Assembly (NCBI RefSeq): GCF_000230695.2
Contig: NC_020541.1
Span: 3,844,001 to 3,908,000 of the forward strand
Direction of reading: 5' to 3'
Length of the DNA stretch: 64,000 nt
From: Rhodanobacter denitrificans
GTDB taxonomy: Bacteria; Pseudomonadota; Gammaproteobacteria; Xanthomonadales; Rhodanobacteraceae
Made by a program: the position numbers and the translations under genes. Of this stretch, positions 52,706 through 62,070 are shown in pieces. The first letter of the stretch is position 1; each line of letters opens with the position of its first letter. The notes beneath the pieces were generated by a model. It made no database searches and was not told where the DNA came from. It was given only the letters and a program-made list of their open reading frames with translations.

Positions 52706-54562
52706 GTGAATGCACAAGCACTGAAAGCCGAGACCACGACCGACCGGCACCCGCTGGCCGGCCACAGCATGAGCGGCGCCGAAGTGATCGTGCAGATACT
52801 CGCCGACGAGGGCGTCGACGTTCTGTTCGGCTACTCCGGTGGCGCGATCCTGCCGGTGTACGACGCGGTGTTCCGCTACAACGCCGGACACCCGCGCGCT
52901 GACGGCAGCGAACCGATGCCGTTGATCGTGCCGGCCAACGAGCAGGGCGCCGGCTTCATGGCCGCCGGCTACGCACGCGCTTCCGGCAAGGTCGGCGTGG
53001 CCATCGTCACCTCCGGTCCCGGCGCCACCAACATGGTCACGCCGGTACGCGACTCGATGGCCGATTCGATCCCGCTGGTGGTGATCTGCGGCCAGGTGGG
53101 CACCGCCGCAATCGGCAGCGACGCGTTCCAGGAGGCGCCGGTCAGCAACATCATGGGCGCCTGCGCCAAGCACGTGTTCCTGGTCACCGACGCGACGCAG
53201 CTGGAAGCGATCGTGCGTACCGCGTTCAGCCTGGCACGCAGCGGCCGGCCCGGTCCGGTGGTGGTGGACGTGCCCAAGGACGTGCAGAACACCGCGCTGG
53301 CCTGGCGCGGCGGCGGCGAGCTGGCACTGGCCGGCTACCGCACGCGGCTGCGTGCAGTGGAGCAGTCGACGCTGAGCGACGCCGACTGCGCGACGTTCTT
53401 CCACGCGCTGGTGCGGGCGCGGCGCCCGCTGATCTACGCCGGTGGCGGCGTGATCGCAGCGGAAGCGTCGGCCGCGCTGCGCGCCTTCGTCGACGCTTTC
53501 GGGCTGCCGGTCGCCACCACCCTGATGGGCCTGGGCGGCTTCGACAGCACCGACCCGCTGGCGCTGCACCTGCTCGGCATGCACGGCACCGCCTACGCGA
53601 ACTACGCGGTGGAGGACTGCGACTTCGTGCTGGCGTTGGGCGCGCGCTTCGACGACCGCGTGGCCGGCGTACCGGACAAGTTCGCGCCGCGCGCGAAGTT
53701 CATCGCGCAGGTCGACATCGACCCGGCCGAGATCGGCAAGGTGAAGGCGGTCGACTGGCAGCACGTGGGGCCGCTGGTGCGCGCGCTGGAACGGCTCACC
53801 GCGTACGGCCGCGCGCACGGCCTGCGCCCCGAGCTGGACGCCTGGCATGCGCACGTGGCGGAACTGAAACGCGTGCACGCGATGGCCTACGACCGCGCCA
53901 GCGCACTGATCCAGCCGTACGCAGTGATCGAGGCGATCAACCGCCACACACGGGGCCATGCCATCGTCAGCACCGGCGTCGGCCAGCACCAGATGTGGGC
54001 GGCGCAGTATTTCGACTTTCGCGCGCCACGGCATTGGCTCACCTCCGGCTCGATGGGCACGATGGGCTTCGGCCTGCCGGCGGCGATCGGCGCGCAATTC
54101 GCGCGGCGCGACAAGCTGGTGATCGACATCGACGGCGACGCCAGCATCCGCATGAACCTCGGCGAGCTGGAAACCGTCACCACCTACGAGCTGCCGATCA
54201 AGGTGGTGGTGTTGAACAACGTCGGCGACGGCATGGTGCGGCAGTGGCAGAAGCTGTACTTCAAGGGCCGCTTCGCGGCGTCGGACAAGAGCCTGCACAA
54301 GAAGGACTTCGTGCGCGCCGCGCAGGCCGACGGCTTCGGCTGGGCGCGGCGGCTGGAACGCGTGGACGAGCTGGAGGCGACGATTGCCGACTTCCTCGCC
54401 TACCCCGGCCCGGCCTTCCTGGAAGTGATGATCGACCCGGAGGCCGGCGTATATCCGATGGTTGGCCCCGGCGCCAGCTACGCGCAGATGATCACCGGCG
54501 ACTTCATTCCCTCGCGCGCGGCGGCGGCCGCGGGCGAGGGCGCGACGTCACACATGTTCTGA
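52706..54562 (+). CDS. ilvG: Acetolactate synthase large subunit
   Basis: The 618-residue TPP enzyme makes acetolactate and acetohydroxybutyrate. It shows the catalytic-Glu region IVPANEQGAGFMAAGYARAS, the FAD-binding middle domain, and the TPP/Mg motif IDGDASIRMNLGELETVTTY with VVLNN. The GTG at 52706 is preferred: GGGGA lies 7 bases upstream, while the in-frame ATG at 52769 (MSGAEVIVQIL) has no ribosome-binding site. About 20 extra N-terminal residues result. The C-terminal extension AAAAGEGATSHMF is also unusual. The small subunit follows after a repeat-filled gap. Confidence 0.94.
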   Translation: MNAQALKAETTTDRHPLAGHSMSGAEVIVQILADEGVDVLFGYSGGAILPVYDAVFRYNAGHPRADGSEPMPLIVPANEQGAGFMAAGYARASGKVGVAIVTSGPGATNMVTPVRDSMADSIPLVVICGQVGTAAIGSDAFQEAPVSNIMGACAKHVFLVTDATQLEAIVRTAFSLARSGRPGPVVVDVPKDVQNTALAWRGGGELALAGYRTRLRAVEQSTLSDADCATFFHALVRARRPLIYAGGGVIAAEASAALRAFVDAFGLPVATTLMGLGGFDSTDPLALHLLGMHGTAYANYAVEDCDFVLALGARFDDRVAGVPDKFAPRAKFIAQVDIDPAEIGKVKAVDWQHVGPLVRALERLTAYGRAHGLRPELDAWHAHVAELKRVHAMAYDRASALIQPYAVIEAINRHTRGHAIVSTGVGQHQMWAAQYFDFRAPRHWLTSGSMGTMGFGLPAAIGAQFARRDKLVIDIDGDASIRMNLGELETVTTYELPIKVVVLNNVGDGMVRQWQKLYFKGRFAASDKSLHKKDFVRAAQADGFGWARRLERVDELEATIADFLAYPGPAFLEVMIDPEAGVYPMVGPGASYAQMITGDFIPSRAAAAAGEGATSHMF

Positions 54563-54576
54563 GCTTTGGGCCTTTC

Positions 54577-54703
54577 CCTTCTCCCTCCGGGAGAAGGTGG
54601 CCCCCAAGGGCCGGATGAGGGTACGGGCGGGCGTCAGCGCCTCGCTTCGCCCGTACCCTCACCCGCCTGTCGGCACCCTCTCCCGAAGGGAGGGGGACTC
54701 ACC
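54577..54703. repeat. Palindromic repeats between ilvG and ilvM
   Basis: CCTTCTCCC-TCC-GGGAGAAGG (54577-54597), then a perfect 13-base inverted pair GAGGGTACGGGCG / CGCCCGTACCCTC (54617-54629 and 54648-54660), then CTCTCCC-GAA-GGGAGGG. No T-run follows, so transcription is expected to continue into ilvM. Confidence 0.65.
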
Positions 54704-54717
54704 CACGGAGTCCCGTC

Positions 54718-54966
54718 ATGAACCACACCTTGTCCATCCTGCTGCAGAACGAAGCCGGCGCGCTGGTGCGCGTGGCCGGGCTGTTCGCCGCGCGCGGCTA
54801 CAACATCGACACGCTGACCGTGGCGGCCACGCACGATCCCGCCGTCTCGCGGCTCACGCTGAGCCTGCAATGCGACGACGCGGCGCTCGGCCAGATCCTG
54901 CAGCAGACGCGCAAGCTGGTCGACGTGCTGCAGGTGGCGCATCCGGCTGCCGCGCTCGCGGCATGA
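54718..54966 (+). CDS. ilvM: Acetolactate synthase small (ACT) subunit
   Basis: The 82-residue protein is a single ACT domain: [31 protein letters not shown] and [11 protein letters not shown] are the strand-helix elements that bind Val in related subunits. It is the short IlvM type, about half the size of IlvH/IlvN. It activates and may confer valine control on IlvG. Its stop codon overlaps the ilvA start codon. Confidence 0.92.
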   Translation: MNHTLSILLQNEAGALVRVAGLFAARGYNIDTLTVAATHDPAVSRLTLSLQCDDAALGQILQQTRKLVDVLQVAHPAAALAA

Positions 54967-56516
54967 ACGCCGTCGCCCCGCTCGTCGACGACGATCACGC
55001 CGACCTGCTGGCGCAGATCCGTGCCGCGCGCGTCTACGAGGTGGCGCAGGTCTCCGCGCTGGAACCGGCGCCGCTGCTCGACGAGCGGCTGGGCCGGCCG
55101 GTGCTGCTGAAGCGCGAGGACCAGCAAAGCGTGTTCTCGTTCAAGCTGCGCGGCGCGTACAACCGCATGGTGCAGCTGGACGCGGCGCAGCGCGCGCGCG
55201 GCGTGGTCGCCGCTTCCGCCGGCAACCACGCGCAGGGCGTGGCGCTGGCCGCGGCGAAGCTGGGCATCCGCGCCACCATCGTGATGCCGGTGACCGCACC
55301 GCAGCTGAAGGTGGACGCGGTGCGCCGCTTCGGCGGGGCGATGGTGGACGTCGTGCTGGCCGGCGATTCCTACAGCGACGCGCAGGCGGCGGCCGCGCAG
55401 CTGCAGGCCGAACGCGGCGCGGTGTTCGTGCACCCGTTCGACGACCCGGCGGTGATCGCCGGCCAGGGCACGGTGGCGCTGGAGATCCTGCGCCAGCACC
55501 CGGGTCCGCTGGAGGCGGTGTTCGTGCCGGTCGGCGGCGGCGGCCTCGCCGCCGGCGTGGCCGCGTGCATCAAGGCGCTGCGGCCCGCGGTACGGGTGAT
55601 CGGCGTGCAGGCGGCGGACTCGGACGCGATGGCGCGCTCGCTCGACGCCGGCGAGCGTGTCGTGTTGGACGAGGTCGGCCTGTTCGCCGACGGCACCGCG
55701 GTGAAGCAGGTCGGCGCGCTGACCTTCGCGCTGTGCCGGCAGCATCTGGACGCGATGCTGCGGGTGGATGCCGACGCGGTCTGCGCGGCGATCCGTGACA
55801 TCTACCAGGACACCCGCAGCGTGCCCGAACCCGCTGGCGCGCTGGCGCTGGCCGGGCTGAAGCAATACGCCGCCGCGCACGGCGGCGGCGCGGGCGCGCT
55901 GGTGGCGATCGTCTCCGGCGCGAACATGAATTTCGACCGCCTGCGCTTCGTCGCCGAGCGTGCCGAGCTAGGCGAGCAGCGCGAGGCGGTGTTCGCGGTG
56001 ACCATCCCGGAGGAGCGCGGCAGCTTCCGCCGCTTCTGCGCCGCGCTGGGCCGGCACGCCATCACCGAGTTCAACTACCGCATCGGCGACGCGCGCTCGG
56101 CGCACATCTTCGTGGGCGTGTGCATCGCCCGCCGCGGTGAGCGCGAGGCGCTGGCCGCCGCGTTCTGCGCGCAGCAGTTCGACGTGCTCGACCTCACCGA
56201 CGACGAGCTGGCCAAGCTGCACCTGCGCCACATGATCGGCGGCCGTTCGCCGCTGGCACGGGACGAGCGGCTGTACCGCTTCGAGTTCCCCGAGCGTCCC
56301 GGCGCGCTCACCGACTTCCTCGGACGGCTGCACCCGGACTGGAACGTCAGCCTGTTCCACTACCGCAACCACGGCGCCGACCACGGCCGCATCCTGGTCG
56401 GCCTGCAGGTGCCGGCGGCCGAGCTGCCGCTGCTGCGGCAGTTCCTGGCTGCGCTTGGCTATCCGCATGTGGACGAGAGCGCACACCCGGCCTACCGGCG
56501 GCTGCTGCGCAGCTGA
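54963..56516 (+). CDS. ilvA: Threonine deaminase (biosynthetic)
   Basis: The 517-residue PLP enzyme converts threonine to 2-oxobutyrate, the entry to isoleucine. PLP Lys is K61 in [32 protein letters not shown] and [13 protein letters not shown] complete the catalytic domain. Two ACT-like regulatory domains (about 330-420 and 425-515) agree with feedback by Ile and activation by Val. It ends the ilv genes and uses the product of the thr operon 11 kb upstream. Confidence 0.95.
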   Translation: MNAVAPLVDDDHADLLAQIRAARVYEVAQVSALEPAPLLDERLGRPVLLKREDQQSVFSFKLRGAYNRMVQLDAAQRARGVVAASAGNHAQGVALAAAKLGIRATIVMPVTAPQLKVDAVRRFGGAMVDVVLAGDSYSDAQAAAAQLQAERGAVFVHPFDDPAVIAGQGTVALEILRQHPGPLEAVFVPVGGGGLAAGVAACIKALRPAVRVIGVQAADSDAMARSLDAGERVVLDEVGLFADGTAVKQVGALTFALCRQHLDAMLRVDADAVCAAIRDIYQDTRSVPEPAGALALAGLKQYAAAHGGGAGALVAIVSGANMNFDRLRFVAERAELGEQREAVFAVTIPEERGSFRRFCAALGRHAITEFNYRIGDARSAHIFVGVCIARRGEREALAAAFCAQQFDVLDLTDDELAKLHLRHMIGGRSPLARDERLYRFEFPERPGALTDFLGRLHPDWNVSLFHYRNHGADHGRILVGLQVPAAELPLLRQFLAALGYPHVDESAHPAYRRLLRS

Positions 56517-56550
56517 GCGCGCATCGCCGGCGCCGTGCGCCCGCGGCCGC

Positions 56551-57663
56551 TCAGAACAGGTCGATGCTGCCGGCCGCCATCTCCCGCCCGAGCAGGCCGC
56601 GCGCGCTCAGGCTCTCGTAGCCGCAGGTGCCGTTGCGGCCGTGCTGCTTGGCGTAGTACAGCGCCTTGTCGGCGCGATCCAGCGCGCTGGCCGGGTAATC
56701 GTGGCGACCGACGCCGGCGTAGCCGATGCTGACGGTGACGCTGCCCACCTGCGGGAACACGTGCTCGGCGATGCGCTGGCGGAAACGCTCCAGCACGGCG
56801 TGCACGATGCCCTCGCTGGCTGCGCCGAACAGGATCACGAACTCCTCGCCGCCGAAGCGGAACAGCACGTCGCTGCGGCGGAAGCAGGCACGCATCTGCT
56901 GCGCCAGCAGCAGGATCACCTCGTCGCCGTAGATGTGCCCGTAGGTGTCGTTGATGCGCTTGAAGTGGTCGATGTCGAGGATCGCCAGCCACACTTGCGG
57001 CGGCTCCGCGGCGGGCTCGCCGGGCACTGCGCGTGCCGGCGGCAGCACGCGCAGCGTCTGCTCGTGCTGGTGCAACAGCCGCTGCAACTGGCGTTCGAGG
57101 CTGCGCCGGTTGTACAGGCCGGTCAGCTTGTCGTGTTCGCTTTCGTGCAGCAGCACGGTGTAGTTGGCGTAGATGCGCGCAAAGCCCTCGGTGAGCGACC
57201 GGCTGGCAGCCGGCGGCAGGTCGCTGTCCAGCTGCAGCGCGCCGATCGCGCGGCCGTCGCACAGGATCGGCACGACCAGTCGATGCAGGCCCTGCACCGT
57301 TTCCGTCTGCACGTCCAGCCGGTGCATGCAGCGGTGCAGCAGCTTCAGCGCCGGATCGATAGCGTCCGGGTCGTCCGCCTGCAGGCGATAGACGCCCTGC
57401 GCGTCCGGCGTGCAACACATGATGGCCTCCACGTAGGCGCCGTCGAGCGCCCGCTTGGCCAGCACCACCCGCCGCGCTGCGGTCAGTTCGGCCAACGACA
57501 GCACCAGGCTGTGGTCGAGCGCGGCGATGTCGCGGTGGTGGGTGAACGAGGCCACCGAATCGAGCAGGCGCGAGTGCACGAAGGAATCGGCCGCCGGCGC
57601 GTCGGGCGGCAGCGCGTCGGGCGACAGCGCAAGGTCCTCTTCGCTGGCTTCGTATCCGGCCAT
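56551..57663 (-). CDS. Diguanylate cyclase with GAF-like sensor
   Basis: The 370-residue cytoplasmic protein has a GAF-like domain at about 30-165 and a GGDEF domain with GGEEF at 271-275, inhibitory site RRSD at 262-265, and LDIDHFKRINDTYGH. It should make cyclic di-GMP in response to a small ligand. TGGAGCG before ATG 57663 supports that start over the one at 57678. A Pro/Ala-rich insertion (about 205-223) splits the first GGDEF helix. It converges on ilvA. Confidence 0.9.
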   Translation of the reverse strand: MAGYEASEEDLALSPDALPPDAPAADSFVHSRLLDSVASFTHHRDIAALDHSLVLSLAELTAARRVVLAKRALDGAYVEAIMCCTPDAQGVYRLQADDPDAIDPALKLLHRCMHRLDVQTETVQGLHRLVVPILCDGRAIGALQLDSDLPPAASRSLTEGFARIYANYTVLLHESEHDKLTGLYNRRSLERQLQRLLHQHEQTLRVLPPARAVPGEPAAEPPQVWLAILDIDHFKRINDTYGHIYGDEVILLLAQQMRACFRRSDVLFRFGGEEFVILFGAASEGIVHAVLERFRQRIAEHVFPQVGSVTVSIGYAGVGRHDYPASALDRADKALYYAKQHGRNGTCGYESLSARGLLGREMAAGSIDLF

Positions 57664-57912
57664 CGACGCTCCAGGCACCGACGGCGTCCGGCGTCGTGCG
57701 GCGCATGCTTGGCGTTACCCCGAACGGTAGCGCTCGTCAGCCTTATCGGCCGCGGCAGGGCGGACTTTAGAACTACCGCGCGGTTCGCCGAGGCACGGCG
57801 CGCTAGACTTTGCCGCATGGTTCCCCCATCCCGCCAACGCCAGCGGCACCGCGCCGCGCCTTCCTCCGCCGCCCGGCCACGGCCCGGCACCGCGAACCCC
57901 GCCGCCCGGGCG

Positions 57913-58842
57913 ATGCAGCCGGCGGACAGCTCGACCCGTGCCACGCGGGTGCTGGACTGGCTGCTGTGCCGGCTGCCGGCGCACCATCGCGCGAAGGCGC
58001 GCGACTACCTGGTGCTGACCCGGATGGATCGCCCGATCGGCGCGCTGCTGCTGCTGTGGCCAACCTGGTGGGCGCTGTGGCTGGCAGCCGGCGATTTCCC
58101 GCCGTGGCAGCCGCTGCTGATCTTCACCCTCGGCGTGTTCGCGATGCGCGCGGCCGGCTGCGCGATCAACGACTACGCCGACCGCCAGCTCGATCCGCTG
58201 GTGGAGCGCACCGCCGGGCGGCCGATCGCCAGCGGGCGGGTGACGCCACGCGAGGCGCTGGTGGTATTCGCCACGCTGCTGGCGTTCTCCTTCGTGCTGG
58301 TGCTGTTCACCAACGCGCTGACCATCCGGCTGGCGTTCGCCGGCGCCGCGCTGGCGGCGATCTACCCGTTCACCAAGCGCTGGACCTACGTGCCGCAGGT
58401 GGTGCTGGGCGCCGCATTCGGCTGGTCGATCCCGATGGCATTCGCCGCGGTGACGCACACGGTACCGCCGCTGGGCTGGCTGCTGTTCATCGGCAACATC
58501 CTGTGGACGGTGATATACGACACCGAGTACGCGATGGTCGACCGCGACGACGACCGCAAGGTCGGCGCGAAATCCACCGCGATCCTGTTCGGCGACGCCG
58601 ACCTGCCGATCCTCGGCATGCTGATGGGCACCTTCCTGCTGGCGATGCTGTTCGTCGGCCGGCGCGCCGCGCTGGGCTGGCCGTACTGGCTGGCGCTGCT
58701 GGCCGCCGCCGGCCTGTTCGGCTGGCAGCTGTGGCTGATCCGCGCGCGCGCCCGCGACGCCTGCCTGGCCGCGTTCCGCCACAACAACTGGCTGGGGCTG
58801 GCGCTGTGGATCGGCATCGTGCTGGCGCTGGCGGTGCGCTGA
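57913..58842 (+). CDS. ubiA: 4-hydroxybenzoate octaprenyltransferase
   Basis: The protein of about 309 residues prenylates 4-hydroxybenzoate for ubiquinone. It has YLVLTRMDRPIGALLLLWPTWWALW, the first Asp-rich motif NDYADRQLD and the second YDTEYAMVDRDDD with KSTAILFG, the exact UbiA pattern. Eight to nine membrane helices are expected. The start is uncertain: ATG 57817 would add 32 Arg/Pro-rich residues; neither start has a good ribosome-binding site. Confidence 0.92.
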   Translation: MQPADSSTRATRVLDWLLCRLPAHHRAKARDYLVLTRMDRPIGALLLLWPTWWALWLAAGDFPPWQPLLIFTLGVFAMRAAGCAINDYADRQLDPLVERTAGRPIASGRVTPREALVVFATLLAFSFVLVLFTNALTIRLAFAGAALAAIYPFTKRWTYVPQVVLGAAFGWSIPMAFAAVTHTVPPLGWLLFIGNILWTVIYDTEYAMVDRDDDRKVGAKSTAILFGDADLPILGMLMGTFLLAMLFVGRRAALGWPYWLALLAAAGLFGWQLWLIRARARDACLAAFRHNNWLGLALWIGIVLALAVR

Positions 58843-58869
58843 GCAAGCGCCGAGCCGGCACCCGGTAGT

Positions 58870-60189
58870 TCAATGCGGGTGCTGCACCAGCACGTAGCTT
58901 CCCGGCTTCGTCGCCGGCGCGGCGGACCAGCCCGGCGCCAGCTCGATGGTCCAGCCCTTGCCTGCGAGACGCGGGCCCTTGATCGTCATCGGGACGGGCA
59001 GCGCGGCGCGGCTGAAATCCGCTGCCACCAGCACGCCGCCCGCTTGCACATCCAGGGTGCCCCACCGCGCGATGGCGTGGAACGTGCGGTAGACGATGCC
59101 GTCCGCGCCCAGCGCCACCGCGGTGCTGGGATTGAAACTGAAGCGCCCCAGCGCAGTCAGCGCAAGCGTCGGCCCGTCGACCAGGGCGGCGCGGTAGTGC
59201 GCCTGCATGGCTTTCTCGCGGGCGGCGCGATCCGCCAGCGTCACGCGCAGCCCGCTGGCACCATAGGTCGCGGCACGCGACTCGGCCGACGCTTCCGCGT
59301 TGCCGTGTAGCGTCGATGCCAGCATCGCGCCAAGGTCGGAACGCTCGTCGAGCGTCTTGCGCCATCCCGGCATGCGCTCGTCCAGCAACAGGCCGTAGGC
59401 CGGTCCCGACATGAAGGCGGAAATGCGCGAGAAGGAACTCTCGACATCGGGATGGAGGAGATCGGCCGCCGTGTGCCAGCGCGCCGCCGCGGCATCCGGC
59501 TCCGCCACCGCGATGCCGGTGTATTGGGCGGTGCCCTCCGTGATCTCCATGGCGGCTTCCGTTGCCGCCGCGCCGGGAAACAGTGCGTGGCGATGGCGGC
59601 GGAAGGCCAGGGCGTCGCGGATCGCCTGCGTCTGCGCATCGCCCGATTCGATCAGGGCGGCGGCGAGCGCGCGCCACTCCAGCTGCAGCCACAACCGCCC
59701 CTGTTCGGTATCGAGCTGCGGATTGGCCGTGGCGTTCGCCGCGAGATGCAGCTGCGGCTGGATGCGGTGGAACATCTCGTGCGCCAGAGTAATCGAGCGC
59801 GTCAGTGCATCCTCGGGCACGGCCGGCAACCTCAGCTGCGTCCAGCGCACGCCCTCCCATTCCGTGGGCGCGTCGGAAAGGACCACGTCCTCGGGCAGCG
59901 TGCCGACATAGACCCCGTCCGCAGGCCGCAGCAGATGCCGCGGATCCGGCTGGTTGGCGATGACGGCCCGCGTCGCGGGGATCACCAGCAGCATCCGGCC
60001 GTAGAGCGGGATGCCCCACAGGCGGCCGTCGTCCCTGGCGGAGACGCTTTGCGCATCCGCGAAGACGGCTTTCGCCTGCGCTATCTCGGTTGGCGTAGGC
60101 GACGCGGCCAGCGCCAGGGTCGGCGCAAGCAGGAAAAAAACCAGCGACGCCACGCGTGCCGATCCGCGAATCCACCTTGCTACCGACAT
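58870..60189 (-). CDS. Secreted HExxH protein of unknown family (putative metallopeptidase)
   Basis: The 439-residue protein has a signal peptide (SLVFFLLAPTLALAASP, cleavage near 29). ITLAHEMFHRIQPQL gives a zinc motif at H137-E138-H141, and MEITEGTAQYTG near 214-224 could supply the third ligand Glu, the spacing seen in gluzincins. The C-terminal half has no motif I recognise. AGGAGG stands 7 bases before ATG 60189, which settles the start. It is alone, convergent with ubiA. The peptidase assignment is inference. Confidence 0.65.
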   Translation of the reverse strand: MSVARWIRGSARVASLVFFLLAPTLALAASPTPTEIAQAKAVFADAQSVSARDDGRLWGIPLYGRMLLVIPATRAVIANQPDPRHLLRPADGVYVGTLPEDVVLSDAPTEWEGVRWTQLRLPAVPEDALTRSITLAHEMFHRIQPQLHLAANATANPQLDTEQGRLWLQLEWRALAAALIESGDAQTQAIRDALAFRRHRHALFPGAAATEAAMEITEGTAQYTGIAVAEPDAAAARWHTAADLLHPDVESSFSRISAFMSGPAYGLLLDERMPGWRKTLDERSDLGAMLASTLHGNAEASAESRAATYGASGLRVTLADRAAREKAMQAHYRAALVDGPTLALTALGRFSFNPSTAVALGADGIVYRTFHAIARWGTLDVQAGGVLVAADFSRAALPVPMTIKGPRLAGKGWTIELAPGWSAAPATKPGSYVLVQHPH

Positions 60190-60306
60190 GGCAAACCTCC
60201 TCATTCCATCACTGCCGACACGCCGCGAGCACAAGGCGAGTCCTCGTCACTGGCCTGATCCGCCCTGGCCGCGCCACCCGTACCACCCTGTCCGGTCTCG
60301 CATCGC

Positions 60307-60831
60307 CTACGGCGACAAACGGCACATGTCCTCGTAATCGTCGCGCGTCCGGAGCACCGGCAGTGCGAGCACCAGGGCGAGGTAGACCAGCGCCATCATG
60401 CCGCCGGTGAAAACCGTCGCCAGGATGAAGATGGTCCGCACCCAGTCGACGCGGACGCCCGAACGTGCCGCCAGTCCGGTGCAAACGCCACCGATCCACT
60501 TGTCTTGCTCGATGCGGCAAAACCGCCAGGGCCGCATCGGCGGCGGGCGGCGGGCATGGCCGTTGTCGCTGCCGGGATCGACCGTGCCGACTTGCCCCAG
60601 CACCGAATCGACTTCGTGGCCGGCGATGACCCGCCCGCCGGCATGCGGCAACACCGCGAGTTTTTCGCCGATCGACTGCTCGAGGTCGCGGAGTATTTCC
60701 TCGCGATCGGGATCGCGCGCCAGCCCCGCACGCGCGCGCTCGAAGTAGCGGCGCAAGGATCCGTAGCCATCCTCGTCCAGTTGGAACGCCGTCGCGTGAC
60801 CGCTCAGGCCGACATGGATCACGATTTGCAT
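60307..60831 (-). CDS. PspC-domain membrane protein
   Basis: The 174-residue protein has a soluble N-terminal half (about 1-100, with a charged REEILRDLEQSIGEKLAVL region) and a PspC-type C-terminal half: RFCRIEQDKWIGGVCTGLAAR and VDWVRTIFILATVF with two membrane helices. PspC proteins sense or respond to envelope stress. It overlaps the end of the padR gene by 13 bases, a coupling common in this type of PadR-PspC pair. Confidence 0.85.
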   Translation of the reverse strand: MQIVIHVGLSGHATAFQLDEDGYGSLRRYFERARAGLARDPDREEILRDLEQSIGEKLAVLPHAGGRVIAGHEVDSVLGQVGTVDPGSDNGHARRPPPMRPWRFCRIEQDKWIGGVCTGLAARSGVRVDWVRTIFILATVFTGGMMALVYLALVLALPVLRTRDDYEDMCRLSP

Positions 60832-61154
60832 GGTGGTGTACCCAGTTCGTCGATGAGGCGCGTCAAGGACTTCCAGTACGTCCGGAACGCGGCCAGTTGC
60901 CTGCGGCCGTTCGGCGTGAGCCGGTAATACTTCCGCGGCGGGCCGCTTGCGGATTCCTGCCACTCGTAATCCAGCAAGCGTTCGCGCCGCATCCGGCTCA
61001 GGAGCGGATACAGGGTGCCCTCGCTGGTGGCGAACTCGGTACCGCCCAGGCGCTGCAGGATGTCGGCGGCATAGGCCCTTCCCGACGAAACGACGGCCAG
61101 CACCACGAACTCCAACAGCCCCTTGCGCAACGCGCCGGACTTGCCTGCATCCAT
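60819..61154 (-). CDS. PadR family transcriptional regulator
   Basis: The protein of about 111 residues is a winged helix-turn-helix of the PadR type: LLEFVVLAVVSSGRAYAADI, TEFATSEGTLYPLLSRM and the wing ESASGPPRKYYRLT, then a C-terminal dimerisation helix. It probably represses itself and the PspC gene it overlaps. The ATG at 61154 fits the AAAAAAGG site 11 bases upstream better than the GTG at 61163. A perfect 20-base palindrome lies 9 bases before this start. Confidence 0.9.
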   Translation of the reverse strand: MDAGKSGALRKGLLEFVVLAVVSSGRAYAADILQRLGGTEFATSEGTLYPLLSRMRRERLLDYEWQESASGPPRKYYRLTPNGRRQLAAFRTYWKSLTRLIDELGTPPCKS

Positions 61155-61163
61155 CTCACGCAC

Positions 61164-61183
61164 TACCTTTTTTGAAAAAGGTA
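61164..61183. promoter_or_regulatory. Perfect 20-base palindrome, probable PadR operator
   Basis: TACCTTTTT and AAAAAGGTA flank a 2-base centre (TG). It is strikingly A/T-rich in this genome and overlaps the padR ribosome-binding site, so a bound PadR could block its own expression. It could also be a weak terminator for comF, but there is no GC-rich stem. Confidence 0.55.
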
Positions 61184-61202
61184 CTTGTGCCTAAACTTGA
61201 AG

Positions 61203-61925
61203 TCAAGGCGCCCGCGGCGACGGTGCGCGCGCCAGCGCCCACACGTCCACCCGCTGCACGCCGGCGCGGCGCAGCACGCGGGCGCATTCGGCGAGGGTGG
61301 CGCCGGTGGTCATCACGTCGTCGAGGATCGCCACGTGCGCGGGCAGCGCCACGCCTTCGCGCAGGGCGAACGCGCCATGCACGTTGCGGCGGCGGGCGAG
61401 CGCGTCGAGTTCGGTCTGCGCCGCGGTGGAACGCCGGCGCAGCAGCGCATCGTGCCGCAGCGGCACGCCGGATGCGCGCGCCAGCGAGCGGGCCAGCTCC
61501 AGCGCCTGGTTGTAGCCGCGCCGGCGCAGGCGGCTGCGATGCAGCGGCACGGCCAGCAGCAGCTGCGGCAGCCGCAGCGGGCACGGCTCGCGCTGCCACA
61601 GTTGCGACAGCACGCGCCCGGCGGCGAGGTCGGCGGAAAACTTGTAGCGCGACTCCAGCCGGTCCAGCGGCCAGCCGTAGCGGAACGGCGCCCACGCCGC
61701 GTCCCACGGCGGCCGGTGGCGCTGGCACTCGCCGCACAGCGCTGCCGGCGCGGCCAGCGGCAGCGCGCAACGCGCGCAGCAGCTGCGGTTGCGCGGCAGC
61801 TCGGCGGCGCAGTCGGCGCACAGATCCATCTCGTCGGCGCCGGGCGCGCCGCACAGCAGGCAGCGCCGCGGCAGCAGCCATCGCTGCAGCGCGTGCCAGG
61901 GTTGCAGCCGACTTGGCCGATCCAT
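61203..61925 (-). CDS. comF: ComF family protein
   Basis: The 240-residue protein has an N-terminal zinc-ribbon region with paired cysteines (C22/C25, C36/C39, C50/C53, C64/C67) and a C-terminal phosphoribosyltransferase-like domain (RRGYNQALELARSLA, then VAILDDVMTTGATLAECARVL). ComF helps DNA uptake in naturally competent bacteria. GGGGAGGA before ATG 61925 decides the start. It is divergent from nirK. Confidence 0.9.
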   Translation of the reverse strand: MDRPSRLQPWHALQRWLLPRRCLLCGAPGADEMDLCADCAAELPRNRSCCARCALPLAAPAALCGECQRHRPPWDAAWAPFRYGWPLDRLESRYKFSADLAAGRVLSQLWQREPCPLRLPQLLLAVPLHRSRLRRRGYNQALELARSLARASGVPLRHDALLRRRSTAAQTELDALARRRNVHGAFALREGVALPAHVAILDDVMTTGATLAECARVLRRAGVQRVDVWALARAPSPRAP

Positions 61926-62070
61926 GCGTCCTCCCCGTTCGTCGCTCGGGATGGTAACGGCAAGTCGCCCGCGAGTATCGCCCGGTGCCACCGTGGCGAC
62001 GTACACTCGGGCGTCGTCGCGCCGCGACGTCCGATTCCGCCCGCCACTTCATCCACTCAGAGAGGTTCCC

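Noticed and set aside
62007..62070. FNR/NnrR box before nirK
   Set aside because: No TTGAT-N4-ATCAA or close variant is visible between comF and nirK, so no regulatory site is called.
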